Origin: Mesorhizobium sp. J8
Lineage (GTDB): Bacteria > Pseudomonadota > Alphaproteobacteria > Rhizobiales > Rhizobiaceae
Direction: 5' to 3'
Length of the DNA: 64,000 nt
NCBI RefSeq assembly: GCF_016591715.1
Contig: NZ_AP024109.1
Coordinates: 5,766,001-5,830,000, forward strand
Position numbers and translations under genes: made by a program. Under the pieces are notes generated by a model that was not told the origin of the DNA, did no database searches, and saw only the letters and a list, made by a program, of their open reading frames with translations. Numbering within the stretch: position 1 is the stretch's first letter; each line of letters begins with the position of its first letter. Positions 16,757 to 25,106 of this stretch are shown here, in pieces.

Positions 16757-17713
16757 ATGGCAATGAGAGCCGACGACCTGATCGACCGCCGCCGCTTGCG
16801 CCGCAAGGTGACTTTCTGGCGCGTGGTCGCGTTTCTGGTTCTGGCGGCCGCGGTGATCGCGTTCTCGACCTGGGTCTATGACGATAATTTTACCGGCCGT
16901 GCGGTCCCGCACATCGCCAAGGTCAAGATCGAAGGCACCATCACTGAGGACGAGGACCTGCTCAAAAGGCTGGAAGCGATCCGCAAGTCGCCGGAGGTGA
17001 AGGGCGTCATCCTGTCGATCGATTCGCCCGGAGGCACGACGGTCGGTGGCGAGTCGACTTTCGAAGCCGTGCGCAAGCTTGCCGGCGACAAGCCGGTGGT
17101 GGCCGAGGTCGGCACGCTGGCGGCGTCGGCCGGCTACATGATCGCCAGCGCGGCCGACCATATCGTCGCCCGCAAGACCTCGATCGTCGGCTCGATCGGC
17201 GTGCTGATCCAATACCCCGATGTCAGCGGTCTCATGGACAAGCTCGGCATCAAGCTGGAGGAAGTGAAATCGTCGCCGCTCAAGGCCTCGCCCTCGCCCT
17301 TCAAGCCGACCAATGACGACGAGCGGGCCATGGTGCGCAAGCTGATCCTCGACAGTTACGACTGGTTCGTCGGCATCGTCGCGGACCGCCGCAAGATGAC
17401 GCATGAGCAGGCGCTGGCGCTGGCCGACGGTTCGATCTTCACCGGCCGCCAGGCCTTGGCCAACCATCTGGTCGACGCCGTCGGCGGCGAGCAGGAGGCG
17501 ATAGACTGGCTGGCGACGAAGGGCGTGGATGCCAAGCTCAAGATCGTCGAGTGGAAGGACAAGGACAGGCGTGGCGGTTTCCTGTTCTCCCAGTCGATGG
17601 CAAAACTGGCGGCCAAGGCGCTCGGCCTGCCGGATGCCGGCGGCGATGTCATTCACGAGCTCGGCGCCGACCGCTTGTTTCTTGACGGTCTCGTTTCGGT
17701 CTGGCACCCTTGA
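16757..17713 (+). CDS. sppA: Signal peptide peptidase SppA (S49 protease, 36K type)
   Basis: 318 residues from ATG 16757 (gagg 6 nt upstream; ATG 16745 or GTG 16727 also possible). One N-terminal membrane anchor (FWRVVAFLVLAAAVIAFSTWVY), then the S49 domain with the nucleophile Ser in GTLAASAGYMIAS and the probable general-base Lys in SPLKASPSPFKP. Degrades leftover signal peptides in the inner membrane. Upstream of ihfB by 77 bp, the same order as in many alphaproteobacteria. Confidence 0.92.
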   Translation: MAMRADDLIDRRRLRRKVTFWRVVAFLVLAAAVIAFSTWVYDDNFTGRAVPHIAKVKIEGTITEDEDLLKRLEAIRKSPEVKGVILSIDSPGGTTVGGESTFEAVRKLAGDKPVVAEVGTLAASAGYMIASAADHIVARKTSIVGSIGVLIQYPDVSGLMDKLGIKLEEVKSSPLKASPSPFKPTNDDERAMVRKLILDSYDWFVGIVADRRKMTHEQALALADGSIFTGRQALANHLVDAVGGEQEAIDWLATKGVDAKLKIVEWKDKDRRGGFLFSQSMAKLAAKALGLPDAGGDVIHELGADRLFLDGLVSVWHP

Positions 17714-17790
17714 CATCTCGCTAGGACGAGCCAAAAAAGCAATAAAATCATCCTGATAATCGACTGCAGTGGTTTTACGGGGAACGTTCT

Positions 17791-18075
17791 ATGATCAAAT
17801 CCGAGCTTGTGCAGATCATTGCCGCGCGCAACCCGCACCTTTTCCTGCGCGACGTCGAAAACATCGTCGGCGCGATCTTTGACGAGATCACCGACGCGCT
17901 TGCCGAGGGCAACCGGGTCGAGCTGCGCGGTTTCGGCGCCTTTTCGGTGAAGAACCGCCCCGCCCGCACCGGCCGCAACCCGCGCACGGGCGAATCCGTC
18001 GAGGTCGAGGAAAAGTGGGTGCCGTTCTTCAAGACCGGCAAGGAGTTGCGCGAAAGGCTGAACGGCGGCAAATAG
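17791..18075 (+). CDS. ihfB: Integration host factor subunit beta
   Basis: 94 residues. DNA-bending HU/IHF fold: [49 protein letters not shown], then the beta-arm [28 protein letters not shown] with the Pro that intercalates DNA. Works as a heterodimer with IhfA (not in the window); needed for many sigma-54 promoters. SD gggga. Confidence 0.96.
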   Translation: MIKSELVQIIAARNPHLFLRDVENIVGAIFDEITDALAEGNRVELRGFGAFSVKNRPARTGRNPRTGESVEVEEKWVPFFKTGKELRERLNGGK

Positions 18076-18112
18076 GCGCCGCGTTGGCGGGTTGAGAGGG
18101 CATCTTGGCGCT

Positions 18113-18187
18113 TAAAGCATGTCTCCCGAGAGTGGAGGCCGGTTTCGGGAGCGTTTCACCGTTTCCGCGAAACGGTGAAATGCTTTA
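18113..18187. repeat. Palindromic mosaic P4+P5
   Basis: TAAAGCATGTCTCCCGA on the left and TGCTTTA on the right bound a P4-like half (GGCCGGTTTCGGGAG) fused to a P5 hairpin (TTTCACCGTTTC / GAAACGGTGAAA). It sits between ihfB and the lapA-like gene. Confidence 0.78.
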
Positions 18188-18212
18188 GAAAGCTTCCCTC
18201 CATGGAGATCTG

Positions 18213-18545
18213 ATGTTCAATCGCTTCATCCTCGTCGTGGTCTTCGTGCCGCTGGCAATCATCCTGATCGCGCTCGCCGTTGCCAATCGCGGCGCCGTCG
18301 CCTTCACGCTCGATCCGTTCCATCCCGGCAATCCCGCGCTGACGCTGAACCTGCCGCTCTTCATCTTCCTGTTCCTTGCCTTGGCCGTCGGCATGATCAT
18401 CGGCAGCATGGCGACCTGGGTGAAGCAGGGGCGCTACCGCAAGCTCGCGCGCCAGCGCGGTCTGGAAGCCGAAAACCTGCGCCAGGCGGTGAGCCGCCCG
18501 CCGGCGGCGCCCAAGGGGCCGGCGCTGCCCAAGCCCACGAACTGA
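18213..18545 (+). CDS. LapA/DUF1049 family membrane protein
   Basis: 110 residues with two membrane helices (FILVVVFVPLAIILIALAVANRG and LPLFIFLFLALAVGMIIGSMATWV), then a basic cytoplasmic tail with a short helix and Pro/Ala end. Typical of the LPS-assembly protein A (LapA, DUF1049) domain; in E. coli LapA/B control LPS synthesis through LpxC. No LapB neighbour is seen. SD is weak; the next gene starts 22 bp later, suggesting an operon. Confidence 0.82.
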   Translation: MFNRFILVVVFVPLAIILIALAVANRGAVAFTLDPFHPGNPALTLNLPLFIFLFLALAVGMIIGSMATWVKQGRYRKLARQRGLEAENLRQAVSRPPAAPKGPALPKPTN

Positions 18546-18567
18546 GCAACGCCCTACGGAGCCTCCG

Positions 18568-19539
18568 ATGCTGCATATTTCGGCCGAAGAGGTCGACCGC
18601 GCGCTGACCTTTCCCGGCCTTGTCGAGACATTGCGCACCGCTTTCCGCGAAGGCGCCGTGCAGCCGGTTCGCCACCATCATGGTGTCGAGCGGCCGGACG
18701 GTGCGGCCTCGACCCTGCTTTTGATGCCGGCCTGGACCGACTTCAACGCCGCAGGCACCTCGGCGGGAGGCCATATCGGCGTCAAGATCGTCACCGTGTC
18801 GCCGGACAACAACACAAAAGGCAAGCCGGCGGTGATGGGCCTCTATCTTTTGCTCGACGGCGTCACCGGCGAGCCGCAGGCGCTGATCGACGGCCAGCGG
18901 CTGACGCAGTGGCGCACGACCTGCGCGTCCGCGCTCGCCGCCTCCTATCTCGCGCGCAAGGATGCCTCGCGGCTTCTGGTGATCGGCGCCGGCGCGCTGT
19001 CGCCATTCCTCGCCAAGGCGCATTCGGCGGTAAGACCGATCACCTCCATCCGCATCTGGAACCGGACGCCCGCCAATGCCGAAAAGGTGGCCGCCGCCCT
19101 GCGCGCCGAAGGCTTTCCGGCCAATGCCGCCGGCGATCTGGACGCGGAGCTTGCCGAGGCCGATATCGTCGCCTCCGCGACCATCTCGAACACGCCGCTC
19201 GTCAAGGGCGTGCTGCTGAAGCCGGGCGCCCATGTCGATCTCGTCGGCGGCTTTACCCCGACGATGCGCGAAAGCGACGACGACGCGATCAAGCGCGCCC
19301 GCGTCTATGTCGACACCCGCGCCGGCGCCACCAAGGAAGCCGGCGACATCGTCCAGCCGCTGGCCTCGGGCCTGCTGAAGCCGGAAGCGATCGTCGCCGA
19401 CCTGCACGAGCTTGCCCGCGGCGAGAAGCAGGGCCGGCAAACCGACAGCGAGATCACGCTGTTCAAGTCGGTCGGCGCGGCGCTTGAAGACCTCGCCGCC
19501 GGCATCGCCGTCTACAAGGCGCTCAGTGCAAGGCAGTAG
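18568..19539 (+). CDS. Ornithine cyclodeaminase / mu-crystallin family protein
   Basis: 323 residues. Substrate-binding N-terminal half (HHHGVERPDGAASTLLLMPAW, GVKIVTVSPDNN) and an NAD(P) Rossmann half (LLVIGAGALSPFLAKAHSAV). Members are ornithine cyclodeaminases or pyrroline-/piperideine-2-carboxylate reductases; the exact substrate cannot be told. The C-terminal RQ and the TAG stop are written by the first unit of a minisatellite (see 19536). Confidence 0.88.
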   Translation: MLHISAEEVDRALTFPGLVETLRTAFREGAVQPVRHHHGVERPDGAASTLLLMPAWTDFNAAGTSAGGHIGVKIVTVSPDNNTKGKPAVMGLYLLLDGVTGEPQALIDGQRLTQWRTTCASALAASYLARKDASRLLVIGAGALSPFLAKAHSAVRPITSIRIWNRTPANAEKVAAALRAEGFPANAAGDLDAELAEADIVASATISNTPLVKGVLLKPGAHVDLVGGFTPTMRESDDDAIKRARVYVDTRAGATKEAGDIVQPLASGLLKPEAIVADLHELARGEKQGRQTDSEITLFKSVGAALEDLAAGIAVYKALSARQ

Positions 19540-19641
19540 GGGAATAGGGCAGTAAGGCAGTATGTGAACTGCCGGGAACGACGTGCCCTACTGCCCTACT
19601 GCCCTACTGCCCTACTGCCCTACTGCCCTACTGCCCTACTG
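19536..19641. repeat. Minisatellite locus A: inverted arms of GGCAGTA / CCCTACTG units
   Basis: A left arm of degenerate GGCAGTAGGG units (19536-19563) faces a right arm of seven perfect CCCTACTG units (19586-19641). The arms are complementary, so RNA from either side would fold back. The left arm includes the stop of the ornithine cyclodeaminase-family gene; the right arm includes the stop of the convergent VOC gene. Confidence 0.95.
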
Positions 19642-20007
19642 CCCATTCGGCCAATAAACCCGCAGGCGATGATTGTCCGGATCGAGCGCCACGAAGGTGC
19701 GGCCGAAATCGAGATCGGTTGGGGTCTGCAGAATCTCGAGGCCCCTTCCAGCCCAATCCGCATGGGTGGCGTCGACCGCGGCCGCATCATCGACCGCGAT
19801 CACGAGCTCGCCGCCACCGCCTGTTGCCGCCGCTGCCGGCTCGACCGTGTGGCGCGACCAGAGGCCGAGCTTGAAACCTTTGTCGAGCACGAACATGACG
19901 AAGGTCGGCGAGGATTCGACCGGCTCGCGTCCGAGCAACCTGGCGTAGAAAGCGCCGCTGTTTTCGGGGTTGTCGACATAGAGGATGACGAAATTCGGCG
20001 TGGTCAT
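19636..20007 (-). CDS. VOC family (glyoxalase/bleomycin resistance-like) protein
   Basis: 123 residues of paired beta-alpha-beta-beta-beta modules: NFVILYVDNPENSGAFYARLLGREPVESSPTFVMFVL and DFGRTFVALDPDNHRLRVYW. Metal-dependent small-molecule enzyme or binding protein, substrate unknown. Its last two residues, GQ, and TAG stop are encoded by the minisatellite. The WYL regulator lies 71 bp upstream on the same strand and probably belongs to the same unit. Confidence 0.85.
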   Translation of the reverse strand: MTTPNFVILYVDNPENSGAFYARLLGREPVESSPTFVMFVLDKGFKLGLWSRHTVEPAAAATGGGGELVIAVDDAAAVDATHADWAGRGLEILQTPTDLDFGRTFVALDPDNHRLRVYWPNGQ

Positions 20008-20078
20008 ATCTGATCTCCAAAGCTGTCTGAACCTTGGAGACCATACGAGGGCATGCTGTCAGATTCTGGCAGCAGCGA

Positions 20079-20789
20079 TCAGCCGGAAGGGTCTTTCGCG
20101 CCGTTCTGGCCGGGCGCGTCAAGGCCCGCCCGCCATTCCTTCAGCATCGCCTGGCGGCGTCGCGGATAACGGATGGCGGTCGCTGTCAGGCCGGAGATCC
20201 GGTCGGTGCGGAAATGCCGGAAATCCTGGCGCGTTTCGCACCACGCCACCATCACCCGCACCTTGTCGAAGAAGGCGAGCGCGAACGGCCAGACCAGCCG
20301 CTTCGACGCCGCTCCACCGGCGTCACGATAAAGGAAGCCAAGTTTATGCTCGTCGCGGATTGCCTGCCGCACGATGCCCAGGTCGATCGCTTCGGCATTT
20401 TCCGAGCGCGGCCCGACGAGCAGCGTCGTGGCGTCGAGATCGTCGCGCAGGTCATCCGGCAGCACCGCGGCGATCTTGGCCAGCGCATCCATCGCGGCGG
20501 CCGCCAGCCTTTTGTCGGGCTGCTTTGCCACCCAGCGCGAGCCGAGCACGATCGCCTCGATCTCCTCGTCGGTGAACATCAGCGGCGGCAGCATGAAGCC
20601 GGGCTTCAGCACATAGCCGAGCCCTGCCTCGCCCTCGATCGGCGCGCCCTGCCCCTGCAGCGTCGCGATGTCGCGATAGAGGGTGCGGATCGACACGCCC
20701 ATCTCGTCCGCGAGCGTGCGGCCGCTCACCGGCCGGCGATGGCGGCGCAGGATCTGGATCAGGTCGAGCAGGCGTTCCGAACGGGACAT
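20079..20789 (-). CDS. HTH-WYL transcriptional regulator (YafY family)
   Basis: 236 residues. DeoR-like winged HTH at the start (RLLDLIQILRRHRRPVSGRTLADEMGVSIRTLYRDIATLQ) and a WYL domain in the C-terminal half (IRDEHKLGFLYRDAGGAASKRLVWPFALAFFDKVRVMVAWCETRQDFRHFRTDRI). WYL domains sense nucleotides or other ligands. Likely controls itself and the VOC gene. Confidence 0.9.
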   Translation of the reverse strand: MSRSERLLDLIQILRRHRRPVSGRTLADEMGVSIRTLYRDIATLQGQGAPIEGEAGLGYVLKPGFMLPPLMFTDEEIEAIVLGSRWVAKQPDKRLAAAAMDALAKIAAVLPDDLRDDLDATTLLVGPRSENAEAIDLGIVRQAIRDEHKLGFLYRDAGGAASKRLVWPFALAFFDKVRVMVAWCETRQDFRHFRTDRISGLTATAIRYPRRRQAMLKEWRAGLDAPGQNGAKDPSG

Positions 20790-20890
20790 GAATCGCTAAC
20801 CGGCGTGCCGGACAATAGGGCTGGCCCGCGCATCACGGCAAGCATTCCGGTGCCGCGGAACGCCTGCGCCCCGTTGCCGTTGTCTGCCCA

Positions 20891-21376
20891 ATGGAGATGC
20901 GCGGAATTCTGTTGTTCTGGTCGGTGCTGACCGTTTTCGTCGCGGCGCTCAGCCTCGGACCGTCCTTTGCCCATGTGCTGGAATCGCCGCCCAGGCTGAC
21001 GAGATGGTCGCCGGCGCTGTGGCGAGAGGCGACCGTCTTCAACGGCCAGTTCCTGCTTTTTGCCGTGATCGGAGCGCCGCTCGATATCGCTGCGATCCTC
21101 TGTCCCGCGCTTCTCGCCTGGATGCTGCGTGGGCAAGCCACGGCCTTCCGCTTTGCGCTCGTGGCTACATTGCTCTATGCGGCCGCGCTGGCGCTCTGGT
21201 TCGGCCTCGTCAAACCGGCGAACGACATCCTCGCGACCTGGACGCCGGGGCCAATTCCGGAAAACTTCGAAGCCGTCCGGCTGCGTTGGGAAACCGGCCA
21301 CATGGCGGTGACCGCGGCGAAGGCGCTCGGCTTCATTTCGCTTTGTTCCGGCCTGCTCGGCGTCCGGCATGGATGA
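20891..21376 (+). CDS. Four-helix membrane protein, DUF1772-like
   Basis: 161 residues with four predicted membrane segments (about 5-25, 52-78, 84-104 and 138-156) and no signal peptidase site. The WREATVFNGQFLLFAVIGAPLDIAA and RWETGHMAVTAAKALGFISL segments resemble DUF1772/anthrone-oxygenase-like membrane proteins, but I am not certain of the family. Start may be ATG 20891 or ATG 20897. Stands alone, divergent from the WYL gene. Confidence 0.6.
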   Translation: MEMRGILLFWSVLTVFVAALSLGPSFAHVLESPPRLTRWSPALWREATVFNGQFLLFAVIGAPLDIAAILCPALLAWMLRGQATAFRFALVATLLYAAALALWFGLVKPANDILATWTPGPIPENFEAVRLRWETGHMAVTAAKALGFISLCSGLLGVRHG

Positions 21377-21463
21377 TGACCCCACCATTGAGTGAGCCTG
21401 CTTTGTTGCGCCAAAGGGGGCTGGTGTGGCAGAAGCGGGCCGAACCGCCGGAGATGATCCTTC

Positions 21464-22546
21464 TTGAAATCTTTTCGCGACAAACGCCGCGATGGCCGCC
21501 CGCATCCCGCAAGGACGGAACAGCCCCGCTTGCGTGAGACGTTGCCGGCCGCACGGCAGCAGGCCACGCCCGCCGAGCGCCGCGAAACGAGACCTGCGGA
21601 CCGGCAGGAGGCCAAGCCGGCGCCGCGCGTGCTTGCGCGCCGCGAGGGCGCCTTGCCCGCCGAGCGCCTGCCGCTGATCCTCGAAGTCGCGCCCAACGCC
21701 GATTACGCTTTGCTGGACAGCGGCGCGGGCGAAAAGCTCGAGCAATACGGCCCCTACCGCATCGTGCGCCCCGAGGGCCAGGCGATTTGGCAGCGCGCCC
21801 TTCCGGCGAAGGAATGGGAGCGCGCCGACGCCATCTTCACCGGCGACACCGACGAGGAAGGCATCGGCCGCTGGCGCTTTCCGAAGACGCCGCTCGGCGA
21901 GACTTGGCCGATGAAGCATGACGGCATCGACTATCTCGGCCGTTTCACGTCCTTCCGCCATGTCGGCGTCTTCCCCGAACAGGCTTCGCATTGGGACCAT
22001 ATGGCCGGACTGATCGCGGCGGCGAAGCGCCCGGTCAAGGTGCTGAACCTCTTCGGCTATACGGGCCTTGCCTCGCTGGTGGCGGCCCGCGCCGGCGCCG
22101 AGGTCACCCATGTGGACGCCTCGAAGAAGGCGATCGGCTGGGCGCGCGAGAACCAGGAAATGGCCGGCCTTGCCGACAAGCCGATCCGCTGGATCGTCGA
22201 GGACGCGGTGAAATTCGCCGAGCGCGAGGAGCGCCGCGGCAGCCGCTACGATATCGTGCTGTTCGACCCGCCGGCCTATGGCCGCGGCCCCAAGGGCGAG
22301 GTCTGGCAATTGTTCGAGGACCTGCCGGGCCTGACCGACCTCTGCCGCTCGATCCTGACGCCGAAACCGCTGGCGGTCGTTCTCACCGCCTATTCGATCC
22401 GCGCGTCCTTCTTCGCCATCCATGCGCTGATGCGCGATACCTTCGCCGGCATGGGCGGCACGGTCGAATCCGGCGAACTGATCATCCGCGAGAAGTCGGC
22501 CGGCCGCGCTTTGTCGACCTCGCTGTTCTCGCGCTGGGTGGCTTGA
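21464..22546 (+). CDS. Class I SAM-dependent RNA methyltransferase (RlmI-like)
   Basis: 360 residues. After a ~60-residue Arg/Ala/Pro-rich tail come the conserved Rossmann motif KVLNLFGYTGLASLVAARAGAEVTHVDASKKAIGWARENQ and catalytic region DIVLFDPPAYGRGPKG of the RlmI/YccW 23S rRNA methyltransferase group; the N-terminal PUA domain is not evident. Start seems to be TTG at 21464 with ggag upstream; no ATG fits. Stop TGA is directly followed by the ATG of the TrmH gene. Confidence 0.87.
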   Translation: MKSFRDKRRDGRPHPARTEQPRLRETLPAARQQATPAERRETRPADRQEAKPAPRVLARREGALPAERLPLILEVAPNADYALLDSGAGEKLEQYGPYRIVRPEGQAIWQRALPAKEWERADAIFTGDTDEEGIGRWRFPKTPLGETWPMKHDGIDYLGRFTSFRHVGVFPEQASHWDHMAGLIAAAKRPVKVLNLFGYTGLASLVAARAGAEVTHVDASKKAIGWARENQEMAGLADKPIRWIVEDAVKFAEREERRGSRYDIVLFDPPAYGRGPKGEVWQLFEDLPGLTDLCRSILTPKPLAVVLTAYSIRASFFAIHALMRDTFAGMGGTVESGELIIREKSAGRALSTSLFSRWVA

Positions 22547-23407
22547 ATGAACTCACATGACGGCGCCCGCCCTGTCGGGCAGGTCAAGGAAGTCACCAGC
22601 CTTGCCAATCCGCTGGTCAAGGAAATCAAGGCGCTGGCGCTGAAGAAATTCCGCGACCAGCAGAACGCCTTCATGGCCGAGGGCCTGAAGCTCGTCATCG
22701 ACGCGCTCGACCTCGGCTGGTCGATCAGGACCCTGGTTTTCGCCAAGGCCGGACGCGGCAACGCCGCGGTCGAGAAGGTCGCCGCGCGGACCGTCGCCGC
22801 AGGCGGCACGGTGCTCGAAGTCTCGGAAAAGGTGCTGGCGGCCATCACCCGACGCGAAAACCCGCAAATGGTGGTCGGCGTCTTCGCGCAGCAGACCGTG
22901 CCGCTGAAGGACATCCGCGCCAGGGACGGCGACGTCTGGGTCGCGCTCGACCGCGTCCGCGATCCCGGCAATCTCGGCACCGTGATCCGCACCGTCGACG
23001 CCGTCGGCGCCAGGGGCGTCATCCTGGTCGGCGACACCACGGATCCGTTCTCGCTGGAGACGGTGCGCGCCACCATGGGCTCGATCTTCGCCGTGCCGGT
23101 CGCCAGGGCGACGGAGCAGGCCTTCCTCGCCTGGCGGCGCGACTTTTCGGGTCTTGTCGTCGGCACGCACCTCAAGGGCGCGGTCGACTATCGCTCAGTC
23201 GACTTCACCAGGGGGCCGGTTCTGCTGCTGATGGGCAACGAGCAGCAAGGACTCCCCGACAGCCTTGCCGAAAGCTGCGACCGGTTGCTGAGAATCCCGC
23301 AGGCCGGCCGCGCCGACTCGCTCAACCTGGCGGTCGCCACCGGCGTGATGCTGTTCGAGATAAGGCGCGGCGCGTTGAAGCTCGACCCCGCCAACGACAG
23401 CCGATGA
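22547..23407 (+). CDS. TrmH/SpoU family RNA methyltransferase
   Basis: 286 residues: N-terminal substrate-binding domain (ANPLVKEIKALALKKFRDQQNAFMAEGLKLV) and C-terminal SPOUT knot with the three signature motifs VWVALDRVRDPGNLGTVIRTVDAVGA, GPVLLLMGNEQQGLPDSL and LRIPQAGRADSLNLAVATGVMLFE. 2'-O-methylates a ribose in rRNA or tRNA. Immediately adjacent to the previous methyltransferase and 10 bp before lspA, so probably one operon. Confidence 0.93.
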   Translation: MNSHDGARPVGQVKEVTSLANPLVKEIKALALKKFRDQQNAFMAEGLKLVIDALDLGWSIRTLVFAKAGRGNAAVEKVAARTVAAGGTVLEVSEKVLAAITRRENPQMVVGVFAQQTVPLKDIRARDGDVWVALDRVRDPGNLGTVIRTVDAVGARGVILVGDTTDPFSLETVRATMGSIFAVPVARATEQAFLAWRRDFSGLVVGTHLKGAVDYRSVDFTRGPVLLLMGNEQQGLPDSLAESCDRLLRIPQAGRADSLNLAVATGVMLFEIRRGALKLDPANDSR

Positions 23408-23417
23408 GGACTCCCAA

Positions 23418-23906
23418 GTGAAATCCTGGTCCCCTTATGTCGTGCTGATCGTCATCGCCATTGCGCTCGACCAGTGGATCAAGCAACTGGTCGAGAACGG
23501 GCTCGCCTTTCAGGAGAAGGTCGATCTCCTGCCCTTCCTGGCGCTGTTCCGCACCTACAACACCGGCATCGCCTTCTCGATGTTCCAGTCCTTCGGCGAC
23601 ACCGGCCTGGTGATCATCGCCGTGCTGGTCGTGGCCTTCGTGCTCTATCTCGCCACGCGCACGCCAGCCGGCCATGTCGTCGCCCGCATCGGCTTTGCCC
23701 TCATCATCGGCGGCGCGCTCGGCAACCTCATCGACCGCGCCGTCTACGGCCACGTCATCGACTACATCCTGTTCCACACGCCCGTCTGGTCCTTCGCGGT
23801 GTTCAACCTCGCTGACGCCTTCATCTCGGTCGGCGCGGCGCTTGTCGTCTTCGACGAGCTGATCGGCTGGCGGCGGGAAGCCAAGTCCGAGGATCTCGGC
23901 AATTGA
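23418..23906 (+). CDS. lspA: Lipoprotein signal peptidase (signal peptidase II)
   Basis: 162 residues, four membrane helices. Catalytic aspartates are in GGALGNLIDRAVYGHVIDYI and FAVFNLADAFISVG. Removes signal peptides from prolipoproteins after lipidation. Start is GTG at 23418 with gagga upstream. Confidence 0.95.
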   Translation: MKSWSPYVVLIVIAIALDQWIKQLVENGLAFQEKVDLLPFLALFRTYNTGIAFSMFQSFGDTGLVIIAVLVVAFVLYLATRTPAGHVVARIGFALIIGGALGNLIDRAVYGHVIDYILFHTPVWSFAVFNLADAFISVGAALVVFDELIGWRREAKSEDLGN

Positions 23907-23936
23907 CCTGACGCGGTTGAAACCGCAGACTTCCGA

Positions 23937-23980
23937 GCAATTCCAGGAAAAGTGTGCAGCGGTTTTCCGTCCGGAATTGC
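23937..23980. repeat. Palindromic module P1
   Basis: GCAATTCC...GGAATTGC with inner AGGAAAA / TTTTCCG and a GTGTGCAGCGG loop; best-preserved copy in the window. It lies between lspA and acuI, ending 34 bp before the acuI ATG. Confidence 0.85.
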
Positions 23981-24013
23981 TTAAACGTAAAGCTCAGAAC
24001 CGAGGAGAAAACC

Positions 24014-25003
24014 ATGACCGATACCTTCAAAGCCATCCTCGTTTCGCGCGATGCGGACAAGAAGCAGTCCATCGATGTCGTCGACCTCGCCGAGGCCGAT
24101 TTGATGGAAGGCGACGTAACCGTCGCCGTCGAGGCGACGACGGTGAACTACAAGGACGGGCTCGCCATCACCGGCAAGGCGCCGGTCGTGCGCCGCTGGC
24201 CGCTGGTTCCAGGCATCGATTTCGCGGGCACCGTGATCTCCTCCTCGCATGCGGACTGGCGCAAGGGCGATAAGGTCATCCTCAACGGCTGGGGCGTCGG
24301 CGAGACGCATTACGGCGCCTATGCCGGCCGCGCCCGCGTCAACGGCGACTGGCTGGTGCCGTTGCCCGAGGGCATGAGCGCGCATGACGCGATGGCCGTC
24401 GGTACCGCTGGCTACACGGCCATGCTTTCCGTCATGGCGCTGGAGCGTCACGGCATCGTGCCGGACCGCGGTCCGGTGGTGGTGACGGGTGCGGCCGGCG
24501 GCGTCGGCTCGGTTGCGATCTCGATCCTGTCCAGCCTCGGCTACCATGTCATCGCCTCGACCGGCCGCAACGCCGAGAGCCCCTATCTGATCGCCCTCGG
24601 CGCGGCCGAAGTGATCTCGCGCGAGGAGCTCAGCCAGCCGGCGAAGCCGCTCGCCAAGGAGCGCTGGGCCGGCGGCGTCGACTCGGTCGGCAGCCACACC
24701 CTGGCCAATGTGCTGTCGATGACCTCCTATGGCGGCGCGATCGCCGCTTGCGGCCTGGCCGGCGGCATGGACCTGCCGGGAAGCGTCGCCCCCTTCATCC
24801 TGCGCGGCGTCTCGCTGCTCGGCATCGATTCGGTGATGGCGCCGAAGGCGGTCCGCCTGGAGGCATGGCGCCGCATCGGCGCCGACCTCGACCTGAAGAA
24901 GCTGTCGACATTGTCGCGCACGATCGGTTTCGACGGCATCGTCGCCGCCGCGCGCGACATCGTCGAAGGCAAGATCCGCGGCCGCGTCGTCGTCGATATG
25001 TAG
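24014..25003 (+). CDS. acuI: MDR family NADPH-dependent oxidoreductase, AcuI/YhdH (acrylyl-CoA reductase) type
   Basis: 329 residues from ATG 24014 (SD gagga). Zinc-free medium-chain reductase: TTVNYKDGLAITGKAPVVRRWPLVPGIDFAGTV and VVVTGAAGGVGSVAISILSSLGYHVIASTGR are nearly diagnostic for YhdH/AcuI, which reduces acrylyl-CoA to propionyl-CoA. Symbol is by family; activity untested. Confidence 0.88.
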   Translation: MTDTFKAILVSRDADKKQSIDVVDLAEADLMEGDVTVAVEATTVNYKDGLAITGKAPVVRRWPLVPGIDFAGTVISSSHADWRKGDKVILNGWGVGETHYGAYAGRARVNGDWLVPLPEGMSAHDAMAVGTAGYTAMLSVMALERHGIVPDRGPVVVTGAAGGVGSVAISILSSLGYHVIASTGRNAESPYLIALGAAEVISREELSQPAKPLAKERWAGGVDSVGSHTLANVLSMTSYGGAIAACGLAGGMDLPGSVAPFILRGVSLLGIDSVMAPKAVRLEAWRRIGADLDLKKLSTLSRTIGFDGIVAAARDIVEGKIRGRVVVDM

Positions 25004-25106
25004 CCGGAGGCCGCGGTTTCGCCGAAGCGGCCGGAATCCGTGCAATCGCTAAAATTCGAACGATCCCTCCCAATCTTCCATAATCTCTGTCTGGCATGGT
25101 CCGCGC

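Noticed and set aside
19586..19641. CRISPR array
   Set aside because: Units are 8 bp with no spacers, and no cas genes are near.
20759..22423. 554-codon minus-strand frame
   Set aside because: Lies opposite a membrane protein gene and the RlmI-like methyltransferase; low-complexity translation.
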